A DNA stretch of 64,000 nucleotides. Origin: Christiangramia portivictoriae DSM 23547. GTDB taxonomy: Bacteria > Bacteroidota > Bacteroidia > Flavobacteriales > Flavobacteriaceae. The stretch is taken from positions 682,001-746,000 of the forward strand of contig NZ_AUHF01000001.1 in NCBI RefSeq assembly GCF_000423045.1. Reading direction: 5' to 3'. The translations under genes and the position numbers were made by a program. The notes under the pieces are model-generated. The model did not search any database, was not told the DNA's origin, and worked only from the letters and a program-made list of their open reading frames with translations. Shown piece by piece: positions 18,506 to 28,272 of this stretch (its first letter is position 1; each line of letters begins with the position of its first letter).

Positions 18506-19795
18506 ATGATTTATAAGAGAAGTAGTGCCTTGTTCGCAGATGCCAAAAAAGTAATTCCAGGCGGAGTGAATTCACCAGTTAGGGCCTTTAAAGCTGTGGG
18601 TGGAGATCCTGTTTTTGTAAAAAGAGCGGAGGGAGCCTATTTGTATGATGAGGATGATAATCAATTGATAGACTATATTAATTCCTGGGGTCCGCTAATT
18701 CTGGGACACGCACATAAGCCGGTAGTAGATGCTGTAGTTGAAAAGGCCAGGATGGGAACATCTTTTGGAACGCCTACTGAAATTGAAACCAGGATCGCGG
18801 AGCTGTCGGTAAAGATGGTGCCCAATATCGATAAGATTAGAATGGTGAATTCCGGGACTGAAGCCTGTATGAGCGCTGTGCGACTGGCCAGAGGTTTTAC
18901 CGGAAAGGAAAAGATCATCAAATTTGCCGGTTGTTATCATGGGCATAGTGATTCTTTCCTGATTCAGGCGGGTAGCGGTGCAGTGACCTTTGGTTCGCCA
19001 AACAGCCCGGGAGTGACCCAGGGAACGGCTAAAGATACCTTGCTTGCAAATTACAATGACCTTGAGAATGTCAAAGATTTAGTGGTAGCAAATAAGGAGC
19101 AGGTCGCCTGTATCATCCTGGAGCCGGTTGCAGGGAATATGGGTTGTATCCCACCAGCTGAAGGCTTTTTGCAAAGCTTACGAGAATTATGCGATGAAAA
19201 CGGAATCTTACTGGTTTTCGATGAGGTAATGACTGGTTTCAGACTGGCAGCAGGAGGGGTGCAGCAGCGGGAAAATGTTGTTGCTGATATTGTTTGCTTT
19301 GGAAAAGTAATTGGAGGAGGATTACCTGTTGGTGCTTTCGCAGCAAGAGATGAGATCATGGATCACCTTGCTCCTATAGGACCCGTTTACCAGGCCGGTA
19401 CTTTAAGTGGAAATCCTCTGGCGATGGCAGCTGGTTTAGCGATGCTTACAGAATTGGATTCGAATCCGGAAATCTTTGCTAGCATCGACAAAAAAACCGC
19501 CTACCTGCACGAGGGTATGGAAAAAGTATTAAAAGAGAATAAAATTGATTTTACGATCAATCGATATGGTTCGATGATCTCGGTGCATTTTGGACTGGAC
19601 GCTGTGACAGATTTTGCTTCCGCGGCAAAGTCGGCGAACCTGGGGACATTTAATAAATTCTTCCACGGAATGCTGGAAAACGGAATTTATATTGCGCCAA
19701 GTGCCTATGAAACATGGTTTATAAGTGATGCACTTAGTTACCAAGATCTTGATCGTACGATCGAGGTAGTAGATAAAGTAGCTAAAACACTTTAG
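18506..19795 (+). CDS. hemL: Glutamate-1-semialdehyde 2,1-aminomutase
   Basis: 429 residues. Converts glutamate-1-semialdehyde to 5-aminolevulinate in the C5 haem pathway. PLP-Lys is in [33 protein letters not shown] and [13 protein letters not shown] are family hallmarks. Only 12 bases after the glucosaminidase stop, so possibly co-transcribed; terminator follows. Confidence 0.96.
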   Translation: MIYKRSSALFADAKKVIPGGVNSPVRAFKAVGGDPVFVKRAEGAYLYDEDDNQLIDYINSWGPLILGHAHKPVVDAVVEKARMGTSFGTPTEIETRIAELSVKMVPNIDKIRMVNSGTEACMSAVRLARGFTGKEKIIKFAGCYHGHSDSFLIQAGSGAVTFGSPNSPGVTQGTAKDTLLANYNDLENVKDLVVANKEQVACIILEPVAGNMGCIPPAEGFLQSLRELCDENGILLVFDEVMTGFRLAAGGVQQRENVVADIVCFGKVIGGGLPVGAFAARDEIMDHLAPIGPVYQAGTLSGNPLAMAAGLAMLTELDSNPEIFASIDKKTAYLHEGMEKVLKENKIDFTINRYGSMISVHFGLDAVTDFASAAKSANLGTFNKFFHGMLENGIYIAPSAYETWFISDALSYQDLDRTIEVVDKVAKTL

Positions 19796-19803
19796 AAATA
19801 TCA

Positions 19804-19835
19804 GATCCGGCGGTAATTACCGTCGGATTTTTTTT
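19804..19835 (+). terminator. Terminator after hemL
   Basis: ATCCGGCGGTAA/TTACCGTCGGAT stem (one G-U pair) followed by eight T. Confidence 0.88.
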
Positions 19836-20428
19836 AAAATCTTCTGTCCTTAAAGTAGAAGTCTTCGGCAGTTTTAGTGATCTGCCTTATCACTTTACAG
19901 GGATTTCCTGCGGCGATCACATTGGAAGGGATGTCGCGTGTGACCACACTTCCAGATCCAACCACCGTGTTATCACCAATTTTTACTCCAGGATTTATTA
20001 CTGAATTCCCACCAATCCAGACATTATTACCAATTGTTACAGGAATGCATATTGCATTCTTCATTTTTCTTTTGCGCATTTTATAGGATGCCCGGCGGTA
20101 AAAATACTTACGTTTAGAGCGATCATCCCATGATCACCGATCCTGACTTAAGCGCAATCCAGGATGGTGAGATTATAATTCGAGTAAAAGTGGTTTCCAA
20201 GATGGATAGTATAGCCATAATCACATTGAAATAGCGGCTGTATATAAATCCCGAAGAAACTGAACCCAGGATCCCGCGAATAAGATTAAGGCTCTCAGTA
20301 ATTAATTCAGGCGATATATTATTGAAATCAAAACAAGTTTTCTGAGCATGCAGACGTTCTTCGAATAACTGCTTATCTGAAGCTTTATAGGCCTGCTCAC
20401 TCAGCATTTTTTCTTTTTCACCTGGCAT
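19834..20428 (-). pseudogene. Broken maltose/galactoside O-acetyltransferase (maa-like)
   Basis: The N-terminal piece (MLSEQAYKASDKQLFEERLHA, from 20428) and C-terminal left-handed beta-helix piece ([17 protein letters not shown], to 19834) of one acetyltransferase are in different frames. Joining them needs a one-base loss near the GSVSSGF codons (about 20250). In the next frame YIQPLFQCDYG and ILDCA are followed by an in-frame TAA where a Lys codon is expected. A second frame change comes near 20070-20080. Two frameshifts plus a nonsense codon make sequencing error alone unlikely. Starts 3 bases after the GH3 gene stop. Confidence 0.85.
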
Positions 20429-20431
20429 TCG

Positions 20432-21946
20432 CTAGTTACTTAATTCCAGTAATTCCTCGAGATAAGTTCTGCTGTTTGAAAGTCTTGGTACTTTGTGCTG
20501 TCCACCTACTTTATCGTGCATTTTCAACCAGTCATAAAAAAGATCGGGACGCGCCTGGTGTATAAGTGGCGCATTGAGGGTCATGTTATTATATCTCTTT
20601 GCCTCGTAATCGCTATTCACTTCCTGTAAAGCAAGATCAAGCTGTATCTTGAAGTTCTCGAAATCCTTGGGCTGATTTTTAAATTCGATCATCCACTCAT
20701 GGGCACCTTTCTCACGGCCTTCCATAAAAATAGGAGCAACCGTGTAGTCTTTGATCTCACAATTGGTTAAAAGACATACTTTTTTAAGTGCAGATTCGGC
20801 ATTTTCAATGATAAGTTCTTCTCCAAAAACATTGATATGGTGTTTGGTCCTTCCGGTTACTTTAATGCGATAAGGCTTGGTATTGGTAAACTTGATGGTG
20901 TCACCAATCTTGTATCTCCATAAACCAGCGTTGGTAGTGATCACCACAGCGTAGTTGACCCCAATTACTACCTGATCAAGAGGAATTGCATGTTCCAGAG
21001 CAGAGCCGTAGCTGTCCATTGGAATGAACTCATAAAAAATTCCATAATCCAGCATAAGCAGCATTTCTTTGGAATCATTAAGATCCTGGCAGGCGAAAAA
21101 CCCTTCAGAGGCATTGTAGATCTCATAATATCTGAAATCTTCCTTTGGTAAAATCTTCTGGTACTGGGATGCATAAGGTTCAAAACTTACTCCTCCATGA
21201 AAATAAGCTTCCAGGTGAGGCCAGACTTCGAACATATTCTCCTTGCCGGTACTTTGCAACACATTGTTCAGCAGAACAAGCATCCAGCTGGGAACTCCGG
21301 CGAGACTGGTCACCCGCTCTTTAATGGTTTCGTTTACGATTGCCTGCATTTTAGTTTCCCAGTCGTGCATCAACGAAACTTCATTACTGGGAGTGCTGCT
21401 AAACTCTGCCCAGAAAGGCATATTGTCTATCAGGATGGCAGAAAGATCTCCGTAGCTGGTTCCGTTTTCCTGGTAAAGTTCCTTACTTCCTCCCAGGCGC
21501 AGACTTTTACCGGTAAACATCTGTGAACCGGGATTGTTATTCAGGTAAATGCAGATAAGATCCTTCCCGGCTGCATAGTGACAGGCTTCCAGCGAATCCT
21601 GGCTAACCGGGATGAATTTGCTTTTTGCATTGGTGGTTCCACTTGATTTTGCGAACCAACGAATAGCTCCCGGCCAGAATATATTATGTTCACCTTTACG
21701 GCTGCGCTCAATATCACTTTCAATATCTTCATATTTCTGAATGGGAACCCGTTCTCTGAATTTCTCGTAATTATTGATTTCAGAAAAATGGTATCGCTTT
21801 CCAACTTCAGTATTCTTTGCTTTGGAAATAAGGTTTCGAAGCAACTCCTGCTGCACCTCGTGGGGATACTTAATGAACAATTCCATTTGATGAATTCTCT
21901 TCTTCAGGAACCAGGAAGCAATGGAGTTGACTAATGGAATTGGCAT
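20432..21946 (-). CDS. GH3 family protein (acyl-adenylate/amide synthetase-like)
   Basis: 504 residues of the GH3 auxin-responsive promoter family fold (ANL-type adenylating enzymes). Seen: FAKSSGTTNAKSKFIPVS (ATP/phosphate loop), YNASEGFFACQD, and YKIGDTIKFTNTKPYRIKVTGR with the hinge region. In plants these conjugate amino acids to hormones; the bacterial Bacteroidota members have unknown acyl and amine substrates. Confidence 0.88.
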   Translation of the reverse strand: MPIPLVNSIASWFLKKRIHQMELFIKYPHEVQQELLRNLISKAKNTEVGKRYHFSEINNYEKFRERVPIQKYEDIESDIERSRKGEHNIFWPGAIRWFAKSSGTTNAKSKFIPVSQDSLEACHYAAGKDLICIYLNNNPGSQMFTGKSLRLGGSKELYQENGTSYGDLSAILIDNMPFWAEFSSTPSNEVSLMHDWETKMQAIVNETIKERVTSLAGVPSWMLVLLNNVLQSTGKENMFEVWPHLEAYFHGGVSFEPYASQYQKILPKEDFRYYEIYNASEGFFACQDLNDSKEMLLMLDYGIFYEFIPMDSYGSALEHAIPLDQVVIGVNYAVVITTNAGLWRYKIGDTIKFTNTKPYRIKVTGRTKHHINVFGEELIIENAESALKKVCLLTNCEIKDYTVAPIFMEGREKGAHEWMIEFKNQPKDFENFKIQLDLALQEVNSDYEAKRYNNMTLNAPLIHQARPDLFYDWLKMHDKVGGQHKVPRLSNSRTYLEELLELSN

Positions 21947-22056
21947 TATTTATTTCTATCTTTAAGCCTTGCTTTGCAGGCATAACGTTATCTGGTTAAA
22001 AATAACGCAAACTTCGAAGCCTGCAAAAAAATAGTTTATTCTTAAAACAAAATTCA

Positions 22057-22854
22057 ATGATCTATAGCGGTGTGCTTACCAAAATGAGAACCGAACTTAG
22101 TGATACAGTCCAGTATTATTTAGTCTGGAAGGATGATTTTCTTCACATGAATCAATTGATTGGCAAGAAAATAAGCATCAATTTTTTGAAATACGAATGT
22201 TTGAATTGCAGCCTTCAGAAGAAGATATTCAGGCAGGGCCTGTGTTATGATTGTTTTAGCTCTATACCACAGGCCGGGGAATGGGTGATTAGTCCCGAGA
22301 AAAGTAAAGCGCATCTGGACGAGGAAGATCGTGATCTTGAATATGAAAAGAGGTCGCAACTGCAGCCACATATCGTTTATCTTGCTAATTCCAGCGATGT
22401 AAAAGTTGGGGTAACCCGTAAGACTCAGGTGCCTACAAGATGGATCGATCAGGGTGCGCATGAGGCGATCGAAATCGTGGAAGTCCCTAACCGGTATCTT
22501 GCCGGTATTACTGAAGTTGCATTGAAAAGCCATGTGGCAGATAAGACGAACTGGAGAAAAATGCTTACCAACGATGTGCTTGACCTCGATCTTCATGTGG
22601 AAAGAGATAAGCTGAAGCAATTCATCCCTGATGAAGCACGCGATTATTATCTAGCCAATAACAAGGAGACTGAAATCAAATTCCCAGTAGAAAAATATCC
22701 TGAAAAGGTCAAAACTTTAAATTTGGGCAAAACCCCCTTTTACGAAGGATTACTGCGCGGTATCAAAGGGCAGTACCTCATCTTCGACGATGGAACAGCT
22801 TTTAATGTAAGAGGACATGAAGGTCACGTAGTCGAAATAAATATAGTACTGTAA
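22057..22854 (+). CDS. DUF2797 domain protein
   Basis: 265 residues. N-terminal treble-clef-like Cys cluster CLNCSLQKKIFRQGLCYDCF (about 49-68), then PHIVYLANSSDVKVGVTRKTQVPTRWIDQGA, which resembles a GIY-YIG-like core as noted for DUF2797 (PF10977). C-terminal small beta domain. Function unknown; nucleic-acid binding is plausible but inferred. Confidence 0.85.
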   Translation: MIYSGVLTKMRTELSDTVQYYLVWKDDFLHMNQLIGKKISINFLKYECLNCSLQKKIFRQGLCYDCFSSIPQAGEWVISPEKSKAHLDEEDRDLEYEKRSQLQPHIVYLANSSDVKVGVTRKTQVPTRWIDQGAHEAIEIVEVPNRYLAGITEVALKSHVADKTNWRKMLTNDVLDLDLHVERDKLKQFIPDEARDYYLANNKETEIKFPVEKYPEKVKTLNLGKTPFYEGLLRGIKGQYLIFDDGTAFNVRGHEGHVVEINIVL

Positions 22855-22863
22855 ACTTCGAAT

Positions 22864-22895
22864 AAAAAAAAGCAGAACTTTCAGTTCTGCTTTTG
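22864..22895. terminator. Bidirectional terminator between DUF2797 and asmA genes
   Basis: AAAAGCAGAACT/AGTTCTGCTTTT 12-bp perfect stem with TTC loop and T-tracts on both strands. Confidence 0.9.
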
Positions 22896-22900
22896 TGTTT

Positions 22901-25603
22901 CTAATTGTTACTGGTAGTGGTATCAGTTTTTTTCTTATTGTTCTTTAGAATACCACCCAGTATATTCTTCGCGGCATTCTGAACCTGCTCTTTCTGTGAT
23001 TTCTGAATACTATCAGATTTAGTCGTTTTGCCTTGAGCAGTGCTGTCCTGTTTTACAGCTGTCGTATCGTTTTTACTGAACGGCTTTTTGGGATCACGTT
23101 TCCCCTGAAGGATATCGTTAATAGCGTCTACAGCCTTGTCTTCCAGTTTGCCTTTTTGCTTTTCAACCACCTTCTGGGTAAGACTGTTCACTGCCTGCTG
23201 CATATTTAAATTGATCTTTGGATTCTGGAAATTTCCTGTGATTCCAACAGGTAGTGCTACCATCATATTAGAAAAGTCTTCACCGCTAAGTTTCCCAAGT
23301 GTCCCGCCTACCTCATTCCCAAGATATTTTGCGGGAATGTCCAGTTTGAGATCATAATTCATATTCATATCGAATCCATGAGTACCGCTAACCTGAAATT
23401 TTACACCTTTAATATCAAAATCGAATGGAGCAATCGCTACCTGGCCATCATTAAACGAGAGTTTGGTTTTAAGGTTGTAGAGATCGATCTTATCGAAATT
23501 GATAAAGCCAAGCTGACTATCAAGTTTGGATAGCAAGGCAGCTTTTTGTGGATCCAGTTCTGCAGTTAACAACTGCGCCAGTGCATCACCTACCAGGCTG
23601 TTAAGCTGCGGGGTAAGATCTTCGTTCAAATTACCTTTGAGGTTTACCTTGGACTGTACTTTTCCTTTCATGGCTTTTGCCAGTGGAGCAAGATTCTGCA
23701 TCAACTCAAGATCATTAAATGAAGAGGCGATATCCAGAGAATTAAGATCCAGGTTCATCTCGAAAGTTGGTGTGGTATTTTTTGTAGAAACAAAACCATT
23801 AGCACCTATACTCCCGTTAAAAATATTGGTAGAAACATTCTGTAAACGGGCAGCTTCATCTTTAATGATCAATAAACCCGTTACATTCTTTAATTCTAGA
23901 TTATCGTAAAAAACTGTATTCGCATCAAATTGTAACTGAATGTCCAGAAAAGAAGGAATTTTTACGGCTTCCTTGCCGGTGGATTTACTTTCTTTTTTTT
24001 GCTCTCCATCTTCAGTAGTTGTGGTAACCTCTTCGACTTCAGCTACCATAAAATCATTTACAGAAAACACATTCGATCTGGCTTTGAAGTTTCCCTTTAG
24101 CTGTTGATCTGTAAACAGGAAACCAATCAAATTCTGGATGGTTCCATTCGCGGTTAGATCTGTCTTTCCAGTAGTAAGCTTCAATTCAGGAACACTTACA
24201 TTTCCCTGGTTAAAACTCATGTTTGCATTGGAGATATTGATCTTATTAGGGATTTCGGGAGAAGCATAACTAAAGTTAGATATGGATGCCGTTCCTTTGC
24301 TTTGCACATTTTGATACTGTTCTTTTTCAATAGAATTCATATCGAAACTGGTCTGCACATCTGCGGTTAGCCTTCCATTGAGATCCTGTTCAAGCTCCAG
24401 CGGGTAAGCTTTGTTGAGATTGGCCAGATTGATGCTTCCCTTTAAGGCTAGACTTACCAACATATTTTCTGTGAGATTACTCACTTTCCCATTAGCAGAA
24501 AATTGATCTTCATCTATTCTGAAAGTAGCTGTATTAATATCGATATAAGTATCTTCAGCGATGCCTGTATCATTTAAGATCACCATGTCCAGGTTAATAT
24601 CCTGAACGCTTTTGGGAAGCTCAGGGTATTTGAAGGATGCGTTGCTGGAAGATATTTTTACGTTCATCTTCGGGATATAGGTATCGTCTGCTTTTCCGAA
24701 GATTCTACCATCAACGATAAAATCCCCGTTGGTCTCTACATTTTCGATGTTCTGCGCATAGGTTTGTGGAATCACGCCCAGGAAATTCTTGAAATCTGAA
24801 GATGGAGTTTTAAAACTCAGATCCATCTCTGTATCATTTTCATTTACCTGCACATAACCGTCGAAAGTTAATGGAAGTTGATTCACCATAGCTTCGTTTT
24901 CCATGAAAGTGTAGCGCATGTTCTCCAGATCCATTTCAAGAACAGCGTCCAGGCTAACCGAATTTTTATTTAGATAATTCACACCATCATAATCCAGACT
25001 TACCAGTGCTTCTGAGTAGGTCTCCAGTTCAGATGTAGCAAGAGAGAAATCTCCGTTTCCTTCATGATTCAGATTTTCCACATCCAATGCGATTTTCGCC
25101 GACTCATCCACGTATTTGATTCTGGTATTATTGATCTCATAGTGCTTCAGGTCCAGGCTAAAACCGGTAGCGGTGGAGTCTCCTGCAGTTGACGTGGTAT
25201 CTTCAATAGCAATATCATAATTGGCCTGTCCCAGTGAATCCACTTTGATGTTGAGATAGGCATTATTGATCTTTACCTGATCGACTCTTTTGGGCTCAGA
25301 GCTGCTTTTAAAAAGTTCTTTTACAGACATTTCCAGGATGATCTCTTCACTCAAAACCAGCGTATCACCCTTAAAAGGTTCATTGTTAATGATGCTAAGG
25401 TCCTCGATCACCAGTGTGGCATCGGGGAAATTTCTAAACATGCTAAGGTTGATATCCTCAAAATCTACCTGAGCATTCAGGTTCTCATTGAGTGTTTTTC
25501 TCACGAGATCCTTCAGCTGAGATTCAAATACAAATGGCGCGATCACCAACAAGATGATAATCGTAAGTAGCGTAAAACCAATGATTTTAAATGCTTTTTT
25601 CAT
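22901..25603 (-). CDS. AsmA family protein
   Basis: 900 residues. One N-terminal transmembrane helix (about 5-27, IIGFTLLTIIILLVIAPFVF), then a long beta-rich body. It ends in the AsmA-like C-terminal region (LSFNDGQVAIAPFDFDIKGVKFQVSGTHGFDMNMNYDL read in parts) and a charged tail. AsmA/TamB-like proteins bridge inner and outer membranes and take part in lipid transport and outer-membrane assembly. Single gene. Confidence 0.88.
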   Translation of the reverse strand: MKKAFKIIGFTLLTIIILLVIAPFVFESQLKDLVRKTLNENLNAQVDFEDINLSMFRNFPDATLVIEDLSIINNEPFKGDTLVLSEEIILEMSVKELFKSSSEPKRVDQVKINNAYLNIKVDSLGQANYDIAIEDTTSTAGDSTATGFSLDLKHYEINNTRIKYVDESAKIALDVENLNHEGNGDFSLATSELETYSEALVSLDYDGVNYLNKNSVSLDAVLEMDLENMRYTFMENEAMVNQLPLTFDGYVQVNENDTEMDLSFKTPSSDFKNFLGVIPQTYAQNIENVETNGDFIVDGRIFGKADDTYIPKMNVKISSSNASFKYPELPKSVQDINLDMVILNDTGIAEDTYIDINTATFRIDEDQFSANGKVSNLTENMLVSLALKGSINLANLNKAYPLELEQDLNGRLTADVQTSFDMNSIEKEQYQNVQSKGTASISNFSYASPEIPNKINISNANMSFNQGNVSVPELKLTTGKTDLTANGTIQNLIGFLFTDQQLKGNFKARSNVFSVNDFMVAEVEEVTTTTEDGEQKKESKSTGKEAVKIPSFLDIQLQFDANTVFYDNLELKNVTGLLIIKDEAARLQNVSTNIFNGSIGANGFVSTKNTTPTFEMNLDLNSLDIASSFNDLELMQNLAPLAKAMKGKVQSKVNLKGNLNEDLTPQLNSLVGDALAQLLTAELDPQKAALLSKLDSQLGFINFDKIDLYNLKTKLSFNDGQVAIAPFDFDIKGVKFQVSGTHGFDMNMNYDLKLDIPAKYLGNEVGGTLGKLSGEDFSNMMVALPVGITGNFQNPKINLNMQQAVNSLTQKVVEKQKGKLEDKAVDAINDILQGKRDPKKPFSKNDTTAVKQDSTAQGKTTKSDSIQKSQKEQVQNAAKNILGGILKNNKKKTDTTTSNN

Positions 25604-25643
25604 AATTCTATAGTTTAGAATAAACAGGAAATTTCAGAGTAGA

Positions 25644-26342
25644 TTAATTAAATTGTAATTCTTCCGCAGGTTTCAGTTTAAAATACTTTCTGAAGCCATA
25701 GACCGCAGCATACAAAAACGGCGTATCTACCGCAGCTATTATCACTTTAAAAAGAAATCCGCTGAATAATAATCCGGCAAAAAGTTCCCAGGAAATTTTA
25801 TTGAAAGTACATAGCAAGAACAGGACCGAGAATGTATCTACGAACTGGGAAAGAAAAGTGGAGCAATTATTTCTTAGCCAGAGATGTTTCCCTCGTGTAA
25901 GTTTCTTCCAGAAATGAAATAGCTGAATGTCTACATACTGAGCGAGCAAATAAGCTACCATACTGGCAAAGACCGCAATGGCAGTAGCACCAAATACCCT
26001 TCCAAAAATTTCGTTGTTAATGGGAGACCAGCTGGTAGCAGGTACCGCATCTGCGACGTAAATGATCAAAAAAGAAAAGAACGAAGCAAAGATCCCGGTG
26101 GTAACGACCTGATTAGCTTTTCTTTTTCCATAAATCTCGCTGATGATATCTGTGATCAAAAAAGTGACTGGGTAAGGCAAAATTCCTACGGAAATCTCAA
26201 AAGTGTACATTCCGAAGAAATCCCAGTAAAAAAACTTTTGAAAGATCAGGTTAGAGACTACCAGAGAGGCAATGAACAACGCACTCAGGATCATATAAAT
26301 TTGTAAAGCCCTGTGCTTCTTTTTCCGGGAAAGTATACTCAA
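25644..26342 (-). CDS. Queuosine precursor transporter (YhhQ/VUT family)
   Basis: 232 residues with about six membrane helices. Family signature: ASLVVSNLIFQK, YPVTFLITDIISEIYGKRKANQVV and YLLAQYVDIQLFHFWKKLT. Imports queuine or preQ precursors for tRNA modification. The only upstream start in frame is a TTG at 26342; a TAnnTTTG box at 26365-26372 on this strand puts transcription start about 15 bases upstream, which supports it over the internal ATG (residue 17). Confidence 0.9.
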   Translation of the reverse strand: MSILSRKKKHRALQIYMILSALFIASLVVSNLIFQKFFYWDFFGMYTFEISVGILPYPVTFLITDIISEIYGKRKANQVVTTGIFASFFSFLIIYVADAVPATSWSPINNEIFGRVFGATAIAVFASMVAYLLAQYVDIQLFHFWKKLTRGKHLWLRNNCSTFLSQFVDTFSVLFLLCTFNKISWELFAGLLFSGFLFKVIIAAVDTPFLYAAVYGFRKYFKLKPAEELQFN

Positions 26343-26364
26343 ATTTTTTTATTAAGTCTTGTCG

Positions 26365-26372
26365 CAAAATTA
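26365..26372 (-). promoter_or_regulatory. -7 box for the queuosine precursor transporter
   Basis: Reads TAATTTTG on the minus strand (TAnnTTTG). No clear TTG at the -33 distance. Confidence 0.4.
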
Positions 26373-26448
26373 AGAGTATGTGCATTTGTTTTGCTTAATT
26401 TGCTGTGAAATTATTTGAAGCTACCTATTAAAATTTTCTTAATCCGTT

Positions 26449-27585
26449 TTGAATTCCCCTAAAACAGTACTATTAGCCTTAGGTAGTAACCTTGGCGACC
26501 GGCGAGGTTATCTGCAATTTGCACTTGAACAGATTCATAGAGAGATAGGTTGGGTTCGGGAAGTTTCCAGTATTTATGAAACGCCTGCCTGGGGATTTGA
26601 CGGAAATTCATTTCTGAATGCCTGTGCCAGGATCGAAACAAGACTCGATGCTCAGCAAACCTTGAAAGCTTTGCAGGCAATCGAAAAGGCGCTGGGAAGA
26701 GAAACCAATCATACTGGAGCTTATCAAAACCGTGTGATCGATTTGGATTTGCTGGTTTTTGAAACAGAGATCATTGAGGTCGAGAACTTACAGATCCCGC
26801 ATCCCGGAATACCAGATAGAAAATTTGTTTTACTACCGCTTCAGGATATTTCAGCAAAGGAACTGCATCCCGTACTTAAAAAAACGTACAGGGATCTTTT
26901 GACTGCTACCAGTGACAATTCAGAAATTAGCAGGATTTCAGAAGAATTAAAGGTTCCAGGTAATCATTACACCTTTCCTTCCTGCAATTATATCGCTGTG
27001 GAAGGCAATATTGGCGCCGGGAAAACCAGTTTTTCAACGATGGTTTCTGAAGATTTTAATGCTAAACTAATCCTCGAACGTTTTAAGGATAATCCATTTC
27101 TACCTAAATTCTACGAGGATAAGGATAGGTATGCATTTTCATTAGAAATGTCTTTTCTGGCCGACAGGTATCAGCAACTTTCAGATGATCTTGCGCAGTA
27201 CGATCTATTCAAGGATTTTATCATTTCAGATTATGATGTGTTCAAGTCATTAATATTTGCCAGGATCACGCTTCATGAAGATGAATATTCGCTGTATCAC
27301 AAGCTATTTCATCTAATGTATAAAGAGCTGGTAAAGCCAGAACTTTATATCTATTTGTATCAAAATACCGACAGGCTGCTTCAGAATATCAAAAAACGAG
27401 GCAGAGATTATGAGCAGAACATTCAGCCAGAATATTTGATCGAGATCAACAGGAGTTACCTCAATTTTATTAAATCTCAAAGCAATATGAAGGTGCAGAT
27501 CATCGATATTTCAGACCTGGATTTTGTGGCGAACCGGCAGGATTACTTAAAACTTCTGGCCGAAATCGATACAGCTGTAAACTAG
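26449..27585 (+). CDS. Fused HPPK (FolK) and deoxynucleoside kinase
   Basis: 378 residues, two enzymes. Residues 1 to about 140 are 6-hydroxymethyl-7,8-dihydropterin pyrophosphokinase (LALGSNLGDR, NRVIDLDLLVF, HPGIPDRKFVLLPL) of folate synthesis. About 180-378 is a deoxynucleoside kinase with P-loop VEGNIGAGKTSF, the DRYQQLSDDL region and a lid Arg cluster (KKRGRDYEQ). The start is a TTG; no nearby in-frame ATG precedes the GSN motif. This fusion recurs in Bacteroidota and links folate and nucleotide salvage. Confidence 0.9.
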   Translation: MNSPKTVLLALGSNLGDRRGYLQFALEQIHREIGWVREVSSIYETPAWGFDGNSFLNACARIETRLDAQQTLKALQAIEKALGRETNHTGAYQNRVIDLDLLVFETEIIEVENLQIPHPGIPDRKFVLLPLQDISAKELHPVLKKTYRDLLTATSDNSEISRISEELKVPGNHYTFPSCNYIAVEGNIGAGKTSFSTMVSEDFNAKLILERFKDNPFLPKFYEDKDRYAFSLEMSFLADRYQQLSDDLAQYDLFKDFIISDYDVFKSLIFARITLHEDEYSLYHKLFHLMYKELVKPELYIYLYQNTDRLLQNIKKRGRDYEQNIQPEYLIEINRSYLNFIKSQSNMKVQIIDISDLDFVANRQDYLKLLAEIDTAVN

Positions 27586-27586
27586 T

Positions 27587-28123
27587 TTATCGCTGTAGTT
27601 TTGAGAAAAGATCCCAAACTACAACCCCGGTACTTACTGATACATTGAGAGAGTGTTTGCTGCCCAGCTGAGGTATTTCGATCACGGCATCACTTGCAGA
27701 TACCACGTCCTGTTGTACCCCTTTCACTTCATTCCCGAATATTACTGCGGAAGTGTGGTCATTTGAAGGTTCAAATTGATCAAGCATTACAGCATTTTCT
27801 GCCTGCTCGATGGCGTACACTTTAATTCCTTCCTGCTGAAGTTTTGTGACCAGCTCAAGAGTATCTTCGACATGTTCCCAGGCGACGGTTTCTGTGGCAC
27901 CCAAAGCGGTTTTTTGAATATCCTTATGCGGCGGTCTGGCAGTGATGCCACACAAATAGATCTTTTCGATCAAAAACGCATCGGCAGTCCTGAACACCGA
28001 TCCAATATTGTTGAGACTTCTAATATTGTCCAGAATGATGATAATTGGAGTCTTGGTTGCCTCTTTAAATTCTGAAACCGTTTTGCGGTCCAGTTCTGCA
28101 TTTTTAAGTTTCCTGTTCGCCAT
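27587..28123 (-). CDS. SpoU/TrmH-family RNA 2'-O-methyltransferase
   Basis: 178 residues. SPOUT motifs: LDNIRSLNNIGSVFRTADAF (motif 1), VIFGNEVKGVQQDVV (motif 2) and IEIPQLGSKHSLNVSVSTGVV (motif 3), giving the trefoil-knot SAM site. The ATG at 28123 fits the family; the frame extends to a TTG at 28186 without conserved sequence. Target is probably a ribose in tRNA (TrmH/TrmL-like), not determinable here. Convergent with the HPPK fusion, 1 base apart. Confidence 0.9.
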   Translation of the reverse strand: MANRKLKNAELDRKTVSEFKEATKTPIIIILDNIRSLNNIGSVFRTADAFLIEKIYLCGITARPPHKDIQKTALGATETVAWEHVEDTLELVTKLQQEGIKVYAIEQAENAVMLDQFEPSNDHTSAVIFGNEVKGVQQDVVSASDAVIEIPQLGSKHSLNVSVSTGVVVWDLFSKLQR

Positions 28124-28272
28124 GCCGGCAAAAATAACAAAACTTCGGAAGCAAAAAGGGAGAGCTAATTTTCGCAGCTTGTACAAATGTTAGGATTAAG
28201 TTGTAATTACGACCGAAGTGTCTCAATTTTTAGCGCTTTCGCTTAAATTGCGATGTATCCAAAAATTCAAAT

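Noticed and set aside
22120-22620. 166-residue minus-strand frame inside DUF2797
   Set aside because: The plus-strand frame has clear family motifs; the antisense frame has none.
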